The notes beneath the pieces were generated by a model that made no database searches, had not been told where the DNA came from, and saw nothing but the letters and a program-made list of their open reading frames with translations. 58,228 nucleotides of DNA, from NCBI RefSeq assembly GCF_026013475.1, contig NZ_JAPDPH010000017.1, forward strand, positions 1-58,228, given 5' to 3'. This document shows, piece by piece, positions 27,384-38,535 of the stretch. The stretch is from Micromonospora yasonensis. GTDB taxonomy: Bacteria > Actinomycetota > Actinomycetes > Mycobacteriales > Micromonosporaceae. The position numbers and the translations under genes were made by a program. How positions within the stretch are numbered: position 1 is the first letter of the stretch; each line of letters opens with the position of its first letter.

Positions 27384-28883
27384 TCAGCCCTGGACGCCGA
27401 GGCGCTCCAGGATCAGCTCACGGACGGTCTTGGCGTCCGCCTGGCCGCGGGTGGTCTTCATGACCGCGCCGACCAGCGCGCCGGCCGCCGCGACCTTGCC
27501 GCTGCGGACCTTGTCGGCGACGTCCGGGTTGGCGGCGATCGCCTCGTCCACGGCGGCGGTGAGCGCGCCGGTGTCGGAGACCACCTCCAGGCCCCGGTTG
27601 GTCATGATCTCGGTCGGCGAGCCCTCGCCGGCCACCACACCCTCCAGGACGGTACGGGCCAGCTTGTCGTTGAGCTTGCCGGCGTCGACCAGGCTCTGCA
27701 GCTCGGCGACCTGGTTCGGGGTGGCGCCGACGTCGGCCAGCTCCACGCCGGTCTCGTTGGCCCGCCGGGACAGCTCGCCCAGCCACCACTTGCGGGCGGC
27801 GGCCGGGCTGGCCCCGGCGGCCACGGTGGCCTCGATCAGCTCGACCGCGCCGGCGTTGACCACCGACTGCATGTCCAGGTCGGACAGGCCCCACTCCTGC
27901 TGGATCCGCTTGCGCCGCAGCCGGGGCAGCTCGGGCAGGGCCGCCTTCAGCTCGGCCACCCAGGCGGTGTCCGGCACGAGCGGCACCAGGTCCGGCTCCG
28001 GGAAGTACCGGTAGTCGGTGGCGGTCTCCTTGGAACGGCCCGGGGTGGTGTCCCCGGTGTCCTCGTGGAAGTGCCGGGTCTCCTGGGTGATCTTGCCGCC
28101 GGCGTCGAGCACCGCCGCCTGGCGCAGCATCTCCGAGCGGACCGCCCGCTCGACCGACCGCAGCGAGTTGACGTTCTTGGTCTCGGTACGGGTGCCCCAC
28201 TCCTCACCCGGCTTGTTCAGCGAGGTGTTGACGTCGCAGCGCAGCGAGCCCTCCTCCATCCGGACGTCGGAGACGCCCAGCGAGCGGATCACGTCGCGCA
28301 GCTCGGTGACGTACGCCCGGGCCACCTCCGGCGCGAGCGCACTGGTGCCGGGGATCGGCTTGGTGACGATCTCGACCAGCGGAATGCCGGCCCGGTTGTA
28401 GTCGACCAGCGACTCGGTCGCGCCGTGGATGCGGCCGGTGGCGCCACCAACGTGCAGCGTCTTGCCGGTGTCCTCCTCGAGGTGCACCCGCTCGATGCCG
28501 ATCCGCACGGTCTCGCCGTTGAGCTCGACGTCCAGGTAGCCGTCGACGCAGAGCGGCTCGTCGTACTGGCTGATCTGGAAGTTCTTCGGCATGTCCGGGT
28601 AGAAGTAGTTCTTCCGGGCGAACCGGCACCACTCGGCGATGGAGCAGTTGAGCGCCAGGCCGATCCGGATCGTCGCCTCGATGGCGGCCTTGTTGGCCAC
28701 CGGCAGCGAGCCGGGCAGGCCCAGGCAGACCGGGCAGACCCGGGTGTTCGGCTCGCCGCCGAAGTCGGTCGGGCAGCCGCAGAACATCTTGGTGTTCGTG
28801 CCCAGCTCGACGTGGGTCTCCAGGCCGATCACCGGTTCGTAGCGCGCGACGACCTCGTCGTACGCGGGCAGAGTCGTCGTCAT
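27384..28883 (-). CDS. gatB: Asp-tRNA(Asn)/Glu-tRNA(Gln) amidotransferase subunit B
   Basis: Subunit B of GatCAB, which phosphorylates and amidates mischarged Glu-tRNA(Gln) or Asp-tRNA(Asn). The 499 residues are full length. The N-terminal catalytic cradle contains [11 protein letters not shown] and zinc cysteines in FCGCP and CPVCLG, followed by the helical domain and a C-terminal YqeY-like domain that binds tRNA. The ATG at 28883 follows a GGAG site. gatC and gatA are not adjacent: the upstream neighbour is an unrelated propeller gene behind its own terminator. Confidence 0.96.
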   Translation of the reverse strand: MTTTLPAYDEVVARYEPVIGLETHVELGTNTKMFCGCPTDFGGEPNTRVCPVCLGLPGSLPVANKAAIEATIRIGLALNCSIAEWCRFARKNYFYPDMPKNFQISQYDEPLCVDGYLDVELNGETVRIGIERVHLEEDTGKTLHVGGATGRIHGATESLVDYNRAGIPLVEIVTKPIPGTSALAPEVARAYVTELRDVIRSLGVSDVRMEEGSLRCDVNTSLNKPGEEWGTRTETKNVNSLRSVERAVRSEMLRQAAVLDAGGKITQETRHFHEDTGDTTPGRSKETATDYRYFPEPDLVPLVPDTAWVAELKAALPELPRLRRKRIQQEWGLSDLDMQSVVNAGAVELIEATVAAGASPAAARKWWLGELSRRANETGVELADVGATPNQVAELQSLVDAGKLNDKLARTVLEGVVAGEGSPTEIMTNRGLEVVSDTGALTAAVDEAIAANPDVADKVRSGKVAAAGALVGAVMKTTRGQADAKTVRELILERLGVQG

Positions 28884-28918
28884 CTGAGCTCCAGGCGCGA
28901 TCCGGACAGAACCATTCC

Positions 28919-28924
28919 AGCCTA
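28919..28924 (-). promoter_or_regulatory. candidate -10 element for gatB
   Basis: Minus strand TAGGCT, about 35 bases before the gatB ATG, in the gap between the terminator at 28980-29011 and gatB. It supports independent transcription of gatB. Confidence 0.45.
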
Positions 28925-28979
28925 ATGGGGCTGGGTACGGTCACGTCCCCCGGGTTTCCGTCCACGCCGGTACCCGCCC

Positions 28980-29011
28980 GGCCCGCCCGGGGAACCGTCC
29001 CCGGGCGGGCC
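28980..29011 (-). terminator. terminator downstream of the beta-propeller gene
   Basis: Perfect 13-bp GC-only stem (28980-28992 with 28999-29011) with loop AACCGT, 8 bases past the stop of the gene at 29019. No U-tract. Confidence 0.8.
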
Positions 29012-29018
29012 CGGTGAG

Positions 29019-29999
29019 TCAGCGCTCCTCGACCACGCCGAGGTAGATCACCTGCGGGTCGACCGGGTTGAAGGCGACGCCGCCGATGTCGTCGTGGGGG
29101 TTGTGCTGTGAGGTCAGCCGGCCGGTCGAGACGTCGTACCGGTAGAGATCGGTGCCGTAGCCGCCGTACCAGGTGCCGTACGCGAAGTACAGCACGTCCG
29201 GGTCGACCGGGCTGGGCCAGAGCGGCGTGCCGTTGATCAGCGTCGGACCGGCGCCGTCGAGCACCGACGTGAAGCTGCGGCCCCCGTCGGTCGAGCGCCA
29301 GATGTGCCGGGCGGAGTTGTCGTTCTGGCTGAGGTCGTAGCCCTCCAGCCAGACCGTGCGCGGATCGGCCGGGGAGAACGCCACCGAGAAGCCGTTGGCG
29401 CGCGGGGTGGCGCCGACCCCGGCCGACCTGGTCCAGCTCTGGCCGCCGTCGAACGTCACGTAGCTGCCGTTGCCCATGGTCCCGGCGATGACGTGGGCGC
29501 GGTCGGCGGGGTCGACGGCCGCCTTGTAGACAAACTCGTCCCGGCCGGCCGGCACCCCCGCCGCGAACCAGGTGAGGCCGCCGTCGCCGGAGTCGTAGAT
29601 CTGCCCGGCCTTGCTGACCGCCCGCAGCACCCGGGCGTCGGTCGGGTCCACCGACAGCGTGGCCACGCCGTCGTCCGGGACCGGGCCGGCGACCTCGACG
29701 ACCTGGTCGCCCTGCACCCGGTAGATCGGCTGGTCGTTGATGCCGTACGCGTACGCGGTGCCGTCCGGCCCGGCGGCCAGGTCGTACGTCGCCAGGTTCC
29801 GCTCGGTGCCGGCGATCTGCTGCCAGGTGCAGCCGGCGTCGGTGGATCGCTGGATCGACCGCTTGGCGATGGACACCAGGGTGTTCGGGGTGGTCAGCGC
29901 GACGAGCTTCGGATAGGCCACCGCGGTGACGGCGGTCGTGGTCGGCGCCAGGAACACCCCGTCGTTGTGGGTGAAGGTCACCGAACCGTCACCCTGCAC
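29019..29999 (-). CDS. beta-propeller protein with Asp-box repeats, probably N-terminally truncated
   Basis: 326 residues from a GTG at 29999. Repeated Asp-box motifs (STDAGCTW, SGDGGLTW, TFDGGQSW, STDGGRSF) mark a BNR-type beta-propeller. The overall sequence, ending HDDIGGVAFNPVDPQVIYLGVVEER, recalls the dispase autolysis-inducing protein family of Streptomyces (from memory, moderate confidence). Such proteins are secreted, yet no signal peptide is encoded here, and the in-frame sequence before the GTG is polar and soon reaches a stop. The 5' end coincides with the truncated plus-strand reading frame at 29967-30101, so both were probably cut by one rearrangement. It may be a pseudogene. Confidence 0.65.
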   Translation of the reverse strand: MQGDGSVTFTHNDGVFLAPTTTAVTAVAYPKLVALTTPNTLVSIAKRSIQRSTDAGCTWQQIAGTERNLATYDLAAGPDGTAYAYGINDQPIYRVQGDQVVEVAGPVPDDGVATLSVDPTDARVLRAVSKAGQIYDSGDGGLTWFAAGVPAGRDEFVYKAAVDPADRAHVIAGTMGNGSYVTFDGGQSWTRSAGVGATPRANGFSVAFSPADPRTVWLEGYDLSQNDNSARHIWRSTDGGRSFTSVLDGAGPTLINGTPLWPSPVDPDVLYFAYGTWYGGYGTDLYRYDVSTGRLTSQHNPHDDIGGVAFNPVDPQVIYLGVVEER

Positions 30000-30101
30000 A
30001 CCGGGCGGGGCCTGGCCGTGGCGGGACTCAGTTGCGGGGGAGTGGGCCTGCTGCTGAGCCTGCTCGGGCTCGCGATCGCCCTAGTGGTGCAGATCACGTG
30101 A
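29967..30101 (+). pseudogene. 3' remnant of a DUF4190-like membrane protein gene
   Basis: A plus-strand frame ends in GRGLAVAGLSCGGVGLLLSLLGLAIALVVQIT and a TGA at 30099. A membrane helix preceded by G-R-G-L-A-V-A-G is typical of the second half of DUF4190 proteins. The first half is missing and no ribosome-binding site is present; a GTG at 29967 is the only plausible start. It overlaps the 5' end of the propeller gene on the other strand. Confidence 0.4.
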
Positions 30102-30298
30102 TCGGCCGCCGGGGTGCTGACCGGCGTGAACAGGCGGGCCGGACGTCCTGCGCCGTCCGGTAGTCGGGCTGAAGCGGGCCCGCCCGGCCGGTCACGGACG
30201 CAGCCGGTACACTGGTAACCGTAGGTGCCCATCACGGGCGGGCAGGCACGATGAGATCGGCCGGTGACTGCGACGCAGTTCTTCCGGACCGCTCCGTT

Positions 30299-30327
30299 TT
30301 GACCTGCGCGGCTGTGGTAGGTACTCT
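30299..30327 (+). promoter_or_regulatory. str operon promoter
   Basis: -35 TTGACC (30299-30304), 17-nt spacer, -10 TACTCT (30322-30327). The near-consensus spacing predicts a start near 30334 and a leader of about 300 nt before rpsL. Confidence 0.7.
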
Positions 30328-30496
30328 TTCCCCTTGTGCCCGGGCAAGCCCGGGCAATGCGTGCGTGCGCTGGAACCGGTCAGCCGGTGATCGCGCGGCG
30401 GCACGACCAAAGCCCAAGATCTGGCGCGGGGACCTCCCTGTGCCGGTGACAGAAACCCGGTACGGCGCGCGAGCGACGACACCGGGACCGTGATCC

Positions 30497-30518
30497 GGGC
30501 GACACGCCCGACCGCGGG
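30497..30518 (+). promoter_or_regulatory. conserved leader element shared with the rpsJ operon
   Basis: GCGACACGCCCGACCGCGGG at 30499-30518 recurs exactly at 35325-35344 in the rpsJ leader. Both copies form a small hairpin (GGGCG-ACA-CGCCC here) followed by GACCGCGGG, 115 nt before the rpsL start. Its location in two ribosomal leaders suggests a shared RNA or DNA control site. Binding partner unknown. Confidence 0.6.
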
Positions 30519-30632
30519 TGCTGGGACCTCCATCAGGTGGCCCTGGTTGGAATGTAGGAGAGCCGTCCATCAGGCCGGCTGGAGCAGACAGCGCGGTCGC
30601 CTCGCAGCGGCCGAAGGGAGCGGAGAAACCCG

Positions 30633-31007
30633 GTGCCCACCATTCAGCAGTTGGTCCGAAAGGGCCGTCAGGCCAAGACGACCAAGACCAAGACCCCGGC
30701 GCTGAAGGGGTCCCCCCAGCGGCGCGGCGTGTGCACCCGCGTGTACACCACCACCCCGAAGAAGCCGAACTCGGCGCTGCGCAAGGTCGCTCGTGTCAAG
30801 CTCAGCAGCCAGATTGAGGTGACCGCCTACATCCCGGGCGTCGGCCACAACCTGCAGGAGCACTCGATCGTGCTCGTTCGCGGTGGTCGTGTGAAGGACC
30901 TCCCCGGCGTGCGGTACAAGATCGTCCGCGGTTCGCTGGACACCCAGGGTGTCCGCAACCGCAAGCAGGCGCGCAGCCGTTACGGCGCGAAGAAGGAGAA
31001 GAGCTGA
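30633..31007 (+). CDS. rpsL: 30S ribosomal protein S12
   Basis: 124 residues; decoding-centre protein of the small subunit. The [13 protein letters not shown] loop and [13 protein letters not shown] loop are intact, with Lys43 and Lys88, the wild-type residues at positions where changes give streptomycin resistance in other bacteria. GTG start; first gene of the str operon, one base before rpsG. Confidence 0.98.
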   Translation: MPTIQQLVRKGRQAKTTKTKTPALKGSPQRRGVCTRVYTTTPKKPNSALRKVARVKLSSQIEVTAYIPGVGHNLQEHSIVLVRGGRVKDLPGVRYKIVRGSLDTQGVRNRKQARSRYGAKKEKS

Positions 31008-31008
31008 C

Positions 31009-31479
31009 ATGCCGCGTAAGGGACCCGCTCCGCGGAAGGCGCTGGTCGCTGACCCGGTGTACAACTCGCCGCTGGTCACCCAGCTCGTGAACAAGATCCT
31101 GCTGCGCGGCAAGCGTCAGCTCGCCGAGCGCATCGTGTACGCCGCCCTCGAGGGCTGCCGCGAGAAGTCCGGCACCGACCCGGTCGTCACCCTGAAGCGG
31201 GCGATGGACAACGTGAAGCCGACCCTCGAGGTCCGTAGCCGTCGCGTCGGTGGTGCCACCTACCAGGTTCCGGTCGAGGTCCGGCCGGCCCGCGCGACCA
31301 CCCTGGGCCTGCGCTGGCTGGTGACCTACTCCCGCGCCCGGCGCGAGAAGACCATGGTCGATCGGCTGATGAACGAGCTGCTGGACGCGAGCAACGGCCT
31401 CGGTGCCGCCGTGAAGCGGCGCGAGGACACCCACAAGATGGCCGAGTCCAACAAGGCCTTCGCGCACTACCGCTGGTAA
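31009..31479 (+). CDS. rpsG: 30S ribosomal protein S7
   Basis: 156 residues, normal length; nucleates assembly of the 16S 3' domain and contacts the E-site tRNA. It starts [10 protein letters not shown] and ends [10 protein letters not shown], both conserved. The ATG at 31009 is one base after the rpsL stop. A strong hairpin lies between it and fusA. Confidence 0.98.
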   Translation: MPRKGPAPRKALVADPVYNSPLVTQLVNKILLRGKRQLAERIVYAALEGCREKSGTDPVVTLKRAMDNVKPTLEVRSRRVGGATYQVPVEVRPARATTLGLRWLVTYSRARREKTMVDRLMNELLDASNGLGAAVKRREDTHKMAESNKAFAHYRW

Positions 31480-31485
31480 CACCCT

Positions 31486-31514
31486 GGTTCCGGCGCCCAC
31501 GAGGCGCCGGAACC
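31486..31514 (+). terminator. intercistronic hairpin between rpsG and fusA
   Basis: Perfect 12-bp stem (GGTTCCGGCGCC, 31486-31497, with 31503-31514) and 5-nt loop, 40 bases before fusA. No U-tract, and no clear promoter follows, so it may be a partial terminator or processing/stability element inside the str operon. Confidence 0.55.
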
Positions 31515-31554
31515 GCCACCAGTTGTGTCGAGACGACGATAAGTAGGGATTGAA

Positions 31555-33651
<2,097 letters not shown>

Positions 33652-33688
33652 CGCTCGCCTGAGCTGATCCGATGAGCCGGGGACGGTC

Positions 33689-33706
33689 GCGGGAGGGCTC
33701 TCCCGC
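33689..33706 (+). terminator. hairpin after fusA
   Basis: 7-bp perfect stem (GCGGGAG/CTCCCGC) with GGCT loop, about 40 bases after fusA. A second short hairpin (CCGGCC-GTCA-GGCCGG, near 33780-33797) follows. It may attenuate readthrough into tuf. Confidence 0.45.
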
Positions 33707-33745
33707 CCGCGGCCACCTCGGTCGGATTGTGTGATACCGGGCCTG

Positions 33746-33751
33746 TAGGCT
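33746..33751 (+). promoter_or_regulatory. candidate -10 element of a separate tuf promoter
   Basis: TAGGCT in the 223-base fusA-tuf gap, after the hairpin at 33689. No good -35 at 17 nt was found. A dedicated tuf promoter would fit the high demand for EF-Tu. Confidence 0.35.
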
Positions 33752-33874
33752 TCATCGCCGCAGAACCCACAATGGCTCTCCGGCCGTCAGGCCGGAAAGG
33801 CTGTCGACAGAGTCCTAAGCGCCGCACCTGGCGCACCGGGGCGAACGAACCAAGAAGTCCACAGGAGGACACCA

Positions 33875-35068
33875 GTGGCGAAGGCGAAGTTCGAGCGGAC
33901 TAAGCCGCACGTCAACATCGGCACCATTGGTCACATCGACCACGGTAAGACGACGCTGACGGCGGCCATCACCAAGGTCCTGCACGACGAGTACCCGGAC
34001 CTGAACCCGTACACGCCGTTCGACGAGATCGACAAGGCGCCGGAGGAGAAGGCCCGCGGCATCACGATCTCGATCGCGCACGTCGAGTACCAGACCGCGA
34101 ACCGGCACTACGCGCACGTGGACTGCCCGGGTCACGCGGACTACATCAAGAACATGATCACCGGTGCCGCCCAGATGGACGGCGCGATCCTGGTGGTCGC
34201 CGCGACCGACGGCCCGATGCCGCAGACCCGCGAGCACGTGCTGCTGGCCCGCCAGGTCGGCGTGCCGTACATCGTCGTGGCGCTCAACAAGAGCGACATG
34301 GTCGACGACGAGGAGCTCCTGGAGCTCGTCGAGCTCGAGGTCCGCGAGCTGCTCTCCTCGCAGGAGTACCCGGGTGACGACCTGCCGGTCGTCCGCGTCT
34401 CGGCGCTGAAGGCCCTCGAGGGCGACCCGGAGTGGACCGCCAAGCTCCTGGACCTGATGAACGCCGTCGACACCGCGATCCCGCAGCCGGAGCGCGAGAC
34501 CGACAAGCCGTTCCTCATGCCGATCGAGGACGTCTTCACGATCACCGGTCGTGGCACCGTCGTCACCGGTCGCGCGGAGCGCGGCATCCTCAAGCCGAAC
34601 GAGGAGGTGGAGATCGTCGGCATCCGTGAGAAGTCGATGAAGACCACCTGCACCGGCATCGAGATGTTCCGCAAGCTGCTGGACGAGGCCCGGGCCGGTG
34701 AGAACGTCGGTCTGCTCCTCCGCGGCATCAAGCGCGAGGACGTCGAGCGCGGCATGGTTGTCATCAAGCCGGGCACCACGACCCCGCACACGGAGTTCGA
34801 GGCGACGGTCTACATCCTCTCCAAGGAGGAGGGTGGCCGCCACACCCCGTTCTTCCAGAACTACCGTCCGCAGTTCTACTTCCGGACCACGGACGTCACC
34901 GGCGTCGTCACGCTGCCCGAGGGCACCGAGATGGTCATGCCGGGCGACAACACCACGATGACCGTGAAGCTGATCCAGCCCATCGCGATGGAGGAGAACC
35001 TCAAGTTCGCGATCCGGGAGGGTGGCCGTACGGTCGGCGCGGGTCGCGTCACCAAGATCATCAAGTGA
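33875..35068 (+). CDS. tuf: elongation factor Tu
   Basis: 397-residue GTPase delivering aminoacyl-tRNA to the ribosome. G1 [23 protein letters not shown] and NKSD are intact, and domains II and III are complete. The GTG start follows AGGAGG. Last gene of the str operon, ending at a 15-bp hairpin. Confidence 0.98.
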   Translation: MAKAKFERTKPHVNIGTIGHIDHGKTTLTAAITKVLHDEYPDLNPYTPFDEIDKAPEEKARGITISIAHVEYQTANRHYAHVDCPGHADYIKNMITGAAQMDGAILVVAATDGPMPQTREHVLLARQVGVPYIVVALNKSDMVDDEELLELVELEVRELLSSQEYPGDDLPVVRVSALKALEGDPEWTAKLLDLMNAVDTAIPQPERETDKPFLMPIEDVFTITGRGTVVTGRAERGILKPNEEVEIVGIREKSMKTTCTGIEMFRKLLDEARAGENVGLLLRGIKREDVERGMVVIKPGTTTPHTEFEATVYILSKEEGGRHTPFFQNYRPQFYFRTTDVTGVVTLPEGTEMVMPGDNTTMTVKLIQPIAMEENLKFAIREGGRTVGAGRVTKIIK

Positions 35069-35191
35069 GCTGGGTAACCCCGATTAGCGTCGCCGTCGGT
35101 CGTACGGCATACTAGTCAGGTTGCGTAACGACGGTTAGTCGCCTGCGTCCGGTGCATGCTGGACCTCCGGGTCGACCAACAGTCGCGCGCA

Positions 35192-35224
35192 GGGTGGTTG
35201 ACCGCCCCTGGCGGTCAACCACCC
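35192..35224 (+). terminator. tuf terminator / rpsJ leader hairpin
   Basis: Perfect 15-bp stem (35192-35206 with 35210-35224) and 3-nt loop, about 125 bases after the tuf stop. No U-tract. If the rpsJ promoter is the weak one at 35108, it would instead be a leader hairpin. Confidence 0.75.
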
Positions 35225-35320
35225 TCGCACGGCGTCCAGGTCGCGGAAACGCGATCGGCGCCATGACCCACCGCGTGGTCAGAGAATCGCTCCGGAGTCC
35301 CGGGGCGGAGCCTGACCAAC

Positions 35321-35344
35321 GGGCGCGACACGCCCGACCGCGGG
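35321..35344 (+). promoter_or_regulatory. second copy of the ribosomal leader element (rpsJ)
   Basis: The 20 bases at 35325-35344 are identical to 30499-30518. Here the hairpin is GGGCG-CGACA-CGCCC with the same GACCGCGGG tail, 80 nt before the rpsJ ATG. Confidence 0.6.
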
Positions 35345-35423
35345 GGTCGGCGGAAGTGGGCCTGTGCCAGCCGGTGCAGGCGCCCGCAACACAGCGGCAT
35401 CGAGAGAAGGAACAGAAGCCACC

Positions 35424-35732
35424 ATGGCGGGACAGAAGATCCGCATCCGGCTCAAGGCCTATGACCACGAGGTCGTCGACTCCTCGGCTCGGAAGATCGT
35501 CGAGACGGTGACGCGTACCGGGGCGCAGGTCGCTGGCCCGGTGCCGCTGCCCACGGAGATCAACCGTTTCTGCGTTATCCGCTCGCCGCACAAGTACAAG
35601 GACTCGCGCGAGCACTTCGAGATGCGCACGCACAAGCGGCTGATCGACATCATCGACCCGACCCCGAAGACGGTCGACTCGCTCATGCGCCTCGACCTGC
35701 CGGCTGGCGTCGACATCGAGATCAAGCTGTAG
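35424..35732 (+). CDS. rpsJ: 30S ribosomal protein S10
   Basis: 102 residues; 16S 3'-domain protein, and in other bacteria the NusE partner of NusB in antitermination. It starts [17 protein letters not shown] and ends DIEIKL. The ATG at 35424 has GAGAAGG upstream. First gene of the S10 operon. Confidence 0.98.
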
Positions 35733-35743
35733 GGACCGGACAA

Positions 35744-36403
35744 ATGGACAGGCAAGTCAAGGGGATCCTGGGCGCAAAGCTCGGCATGACCCAGGTCTGG
35801 GACAACAACAAGGTTGTCCCCGTGACCGTGGTTCAGGCCGGCCCCTGCGTCATCAGCCAGGTTCGTAGCGCCGACAAGGACGGTTACTCCGCGGTCCAGC
35901 TGGCGTACGGCACGATCGACCCGCGCAAGGTCAAGAAGCCGATCGGTGGCCACTACGCGAAGGCGGACGTCGCCCCGCGCCGGCACATCGTCGAGCTGCG
36001 GACCACGGACGCCGCGGACTACTCGCCGGGCCAGGAGGTCACGGTCGAGGAGTTCCCCGCCGGCGTCGTGGTCGACGTCACCGGCAAGACCAAGGGCAAG
36101 GGCTACGCCGGCCCGATGAAGCGGCACGGCTTCCACGGTCTGCGCGCCAGCCACGGTGTGGAGCGCAAGCACCGCTCGCCGGGCTCCATCGGCGCCTGCG
36201 CGACCCCGGGCCGCGTCTTCAAGGGCACCCGGATGGCGGGTCGGATGGGTGGCGTGCGCTACACCGTCCAGAACCTGACGGTCCAGGCGATCGACACCGA
36301 GAACAACCTCCTGCTCGTCCGCGGCGCCATCCCCGGCCCCAAGGGCGCGCTGGTCCTGGTCCGTACCGCGGCCAAGGCGAAGAAGGGCGGTGCGGCCAAG
36401 TGA
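35744..36403 (+). CDS. rplC: 50S ribosomal protein L3
   Basis: 219 residues; early 23S assembly protein reaching the peptidyl-transferase centre. [11 protein letters not shown] and [11 protein letters not shown] are conserved. The stop overlaps the rplD GTG as GTGA. Confidence 0.98.
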   Translation: MDRQVKGILGAKLGMTQVWDNNKVVPVTVVQAGPCVISQVRSADKDGYSAVQLAYGTIDPRKVKKPIGGHYAKADVAPRRHIVELRTTDAADYSPGQEVTVEEFPAGVVVDVTGKTKGKGYAGPMKRHGFHGLRASHGVERKHRSPGSIGACATPGRVFKGTRMAGRMGGVRYTVQNLTVQAIDTENNLLLVRGAIPGPKGALVLVRTAAKAKKGGAAK

Positions 36404-37050
36404 CCACCGTTGACGTCCTCACCGTCGAAGGGGCCAAGAGCGGCTCCGTCGAGCTGCCGGCCGACATCTTCGACGCCCAGGCCAACATCGCGCTGATGCA
36501 CCAGGTCGTGGTGGCTCAGCTCGCGGCGGCCCGGCAGGGCACGCACAAGGCCAAGACCCGCGGCGAGGTCTCCGGTGGAGGCAAGAAGCCGTACAAGCAG
36601 AAGGGCACCGGTCGTGCCCGCCAGGGCTCGACCCGCGCGCCGCAGTTCGCCGGCGGTGGCGTGGTCCACGGCCCGGTGCCGCGCGACTACAGCCAGCGCA
36701 CCCCGAAGAAGATGAAGGCCGCCGCCCTGCGTGGCGCCCTCTCGGACCGGGCCCGCGCCGGCCAGGTGCATGTCGTCGAGGCGTTCGTCTCCGGCGAGAA
36801 GCCGTCGACCAAGGCCGCGCTGGCCACGCTGGCGAAGCTGACCGAGGCGCGTCGCGTCCTGGTTGTGCTGAGCAGCACCGACGAGCTGAACTGGGTGTCG
36901 CTGCGCAACGAGCCGCGGGTGCACCTGATCGAGGCCGGCCAGCTCAACACGTACGACGTGCTGGTGGCCGACGACGTGGTCTTCACCAAGGAGGCCCTGG
37001 ACGAGTTCCTGGGCGTTCCCGCTGAGACCACCGAGGAGGGTGGCAAGTGA
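36400..37050 (+). CDS. rplD: 50S ribosomal protein L4
   Basis: 216 residues. The exit-tunnel loop region [20 protein letters not shown] is intact; in enterobacteria L4 also autoregulates the S10 operon. GTG start with 4-base overlaps at both ends (rplC, rplW), indicating coupled translation. Confidence 0.98.
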   Translation: MTTVDVLTVEGAKSGSVELPADIFDAQANIALMHQVVVAQLAAARQGTHKAKTRGEVSGGGKKPYKQKGTGRARQGSTRAPQFAGGGVVHGPVPRDYSQRTPKKMKAAALRGALSDRARAGQVHVVEAFVSGEKPSTKAALATLAKLTEARRVLVVLSSTDELNWVSLRNEPRVHLIEAGQLNTYDVLVADDVVFTKEALDEFLGVPAETTEEGGK

Positions 37051-37349
37051 GCACGATCGCCGATCCCCGCGACATCATCGTCGCGCCGGTCGTCTCGGAG
37101 AAGAGCTACAGCGAGCTGAACCGCAACTGGTACACCTTCCTGGTGCACCCGGACGCGAACAAGACCGAGATCAAGATCGCTATCCAGCAGATCTTCAACG
37201 TCCGCGTTCTGACGGTCAACACGCTCAACCGCGAGGGCAAGCGCAAGCGCACCAAGACCGGCTTCGGTCAGCGCAAGTCGACCAAGCGGGCGATCGTGAA
37301 GCTGGCTGACGGTGACCGCATCGAGGCCTTCGGCGGCCCGGTCAGCTGA
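37047..37349 (+). CDS. rplW: 50S ribosomal protein L23
   Basis: 100 residues; exit-tunnel rim protein that docks SRP and trigger factor. PVVSEKSY near the start and the basic loop [14 protein letters not shown] are typical. GTG start overlapping rplD by 4 bases; 12 bases to rplB. Confidence 0.97.
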   Translation: MSTIADPRDIIVAPVVSEKSYSELNRNWYTFLVHPDANKTEIKIAIQQIFNVRVLTVNTLNREGKRKRTKTGFGQRKSTKRAIVKLADGDRIEAFGGPVS

Positions 37350-37361
37350 GGGGTGTAGACA

Positions 37362-38201
37362 ATGGCTATCCGTAAGTACAAGCCGACGACGCCGGGCCGG
37401 CGTGGCTCGAGCGTCGCCGACTTCGCCGAGATCACCCGGTCGACGCCCGAGAAGTCGCTGCTGGCTCCGCTGCCGAAGAAGGGCGGACGCAACGCCCACG
37501 GCCGGATCACCACGCGGCACCACGGTGGCGGCCACAAGCGCCAGTACCGTCTGATCGACTTCAAGCGGGTCGACAAGGACGGCGTGCCGGCGAAGGTCGC
37601 CCACATCGAGTACGACCCGAACCGCACCGCGCGCATCGCGCTGCTGCACTACGCCGACGGCGAGAAGCGCTACATCATCGCGCCGAAGGACCTGAAGCAG
37701 GGCGACACGGTGGAGTCGGGCCCGGGCGCCGACATCAAGCCGGGCAACAACCTGCCGCTGCGGAACATCCCGGTCGGTACCACCATCCACAACGTGGAGC
37801 TGCGCCCGGGTGGCGGTGCCAAGCTGGCCCGCTCCGCCGGCGTCGGCATCCAACTGCTCGGCCGCGAGGGCGCGTACGCGACCCTGCGTATGCCGTCCGG
37901 TGAGATCCGGCGGGTCGACGTGCGCTGCCGCGCCAGCATCGGCGAGATCGGCAACGCCGACCAGTCGAACATCAACTGGGGTAAGGCCGGCCGCATGCGG
38001 TGGAAGGGCAAGCGCCCGACCGTCCGTGGTGTCGCGATGAACCCGGTCGACCACCCGCACGGTGGTGGTGAGGGTAAGACCTCCGGTGGTCGCCACCCGG
38101 TGAACCCGCAGGGTAAGCCCGAGGGCCGCACCCGTCGTAAGGGCCAGCCGAGTGACCGGCTGATCGTCCGCCGCCGCTACGCCACGCGTAAGCGCGGCTG
38201 A
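37362..38201 (+). CDS. rplB: 50S ribosomal protein L2
   Basis: 279 residues; needed for subunit joining and peptidyl transfer. It starts [15 protein letters not shown], and the [17 protein letters not shown] motif near the C-terminus contains the conserved histidine. ATG start with a weak upstream GGGG; 12 bases to rpsS. Confidence 0.98.
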   Translation: MAIRKYKPTTPGRRGSSVADFAEITRSTPEKSLLAPLPKKGGRNAHGRITTRHHGGGHKRQYRLIDFKRVDKDGVPAKVAHIEYDPNRTARIALLHYADGEKRYIIAPKDLKQGDTVESGPGADIKPGNNLPLRNIPVGTTIHNVELRPGGGAKLARSAGVGIQLLGREGAYATLRMPSGEIRRVDVRCRASIGEIGNADQSNINWGKAGRMRWKGKRPTVRGVAMNPVDHPHGGGEGKTSGGRHPVNPQGKPEGRTRRKGQPSDRLIVRRRYATRKRG

Positions 38202-38213
38202 GGGAGATAAGAC

Positions 38214-38495
38214 ATGCCTCGCAGCCTGAAGAAGGGCCCGTTCGTCGACGACCACCTGCTCAAGAAGGTGGAGACGCAGAACGAGAAGGGCTCCAAGAAC
38301 GTCATCAAGACCTGGTCGCGGCGCTCGACGATCATCCCCGACATGCTGGGGCACACGATCGCCGTACACGACGGGCGCAAGCACGTCCCGGTCTTCGTGA
38401 CCGAGGCCATGGTCGGGCACAAGCTCGGCGAGTTCGCGCTGACCCGCACGTTCAAGGGTCACGAGAAGGACGACCGGAAGAGCCGCCGGCGCTGA
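38214..38495 (+). CDS. rpsS: 30S ribosomal protein S19
   Basis: 93 residues; small-subunit head, contacts S13 and the A-site finger. [15 protein letters not shown] and [25 protein letters not shown] are conserved. AGGGAG ribosome-binding site. Confidence 0.98.
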   Translation: MPRSLKKGPFVDDHLLKKVETQNEKGSKNVIKTWSRRSTIIPDMLGHTIAVHDGRKHVPVFVTEAMVGHKLGEFALTRTFKGHEKDDRKSRRR

Positions 38496-38535
38496 CGCCG
38501 CGGGCATACGGATAGAGGAACAAGGGGTTACAGCG

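Larger units (their letters stand above)
30102..30632. other. 531-base non-coding region upstream of rpsL
   Basis: No protein-like frame. It holds a weak -10-like TACACT (30208-30213), the strong rpsL promoter (30299-30327), a leader of about 300 nt with a hairpin and a 20-nt element shared with rpsJ (30497-30518), and GGAG near the rpsL start. Confidence 0.7.
35069..35423. other. 355-base tuf-rpsJ intergenic region
   Basis: Contains no gene. It holds the tuf terminator (35192-35224), the leader element shared with rpsL (35321-35344) and GAGAAGG before rpsJ. CATACT at 35108-35113 is a weak -10 candidate. No convincing S10 promoter was found downstream of the terminator. Confidence 0.6.

Noticed and set aside
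30102..30632. tRNA or other structured RNA gene in the long rpsL leader
   Set aside because: No cloverleaf, CCA-like or D-/T-loop pattern was found; only promoter, hairpin and the shared 20-mer are supported.
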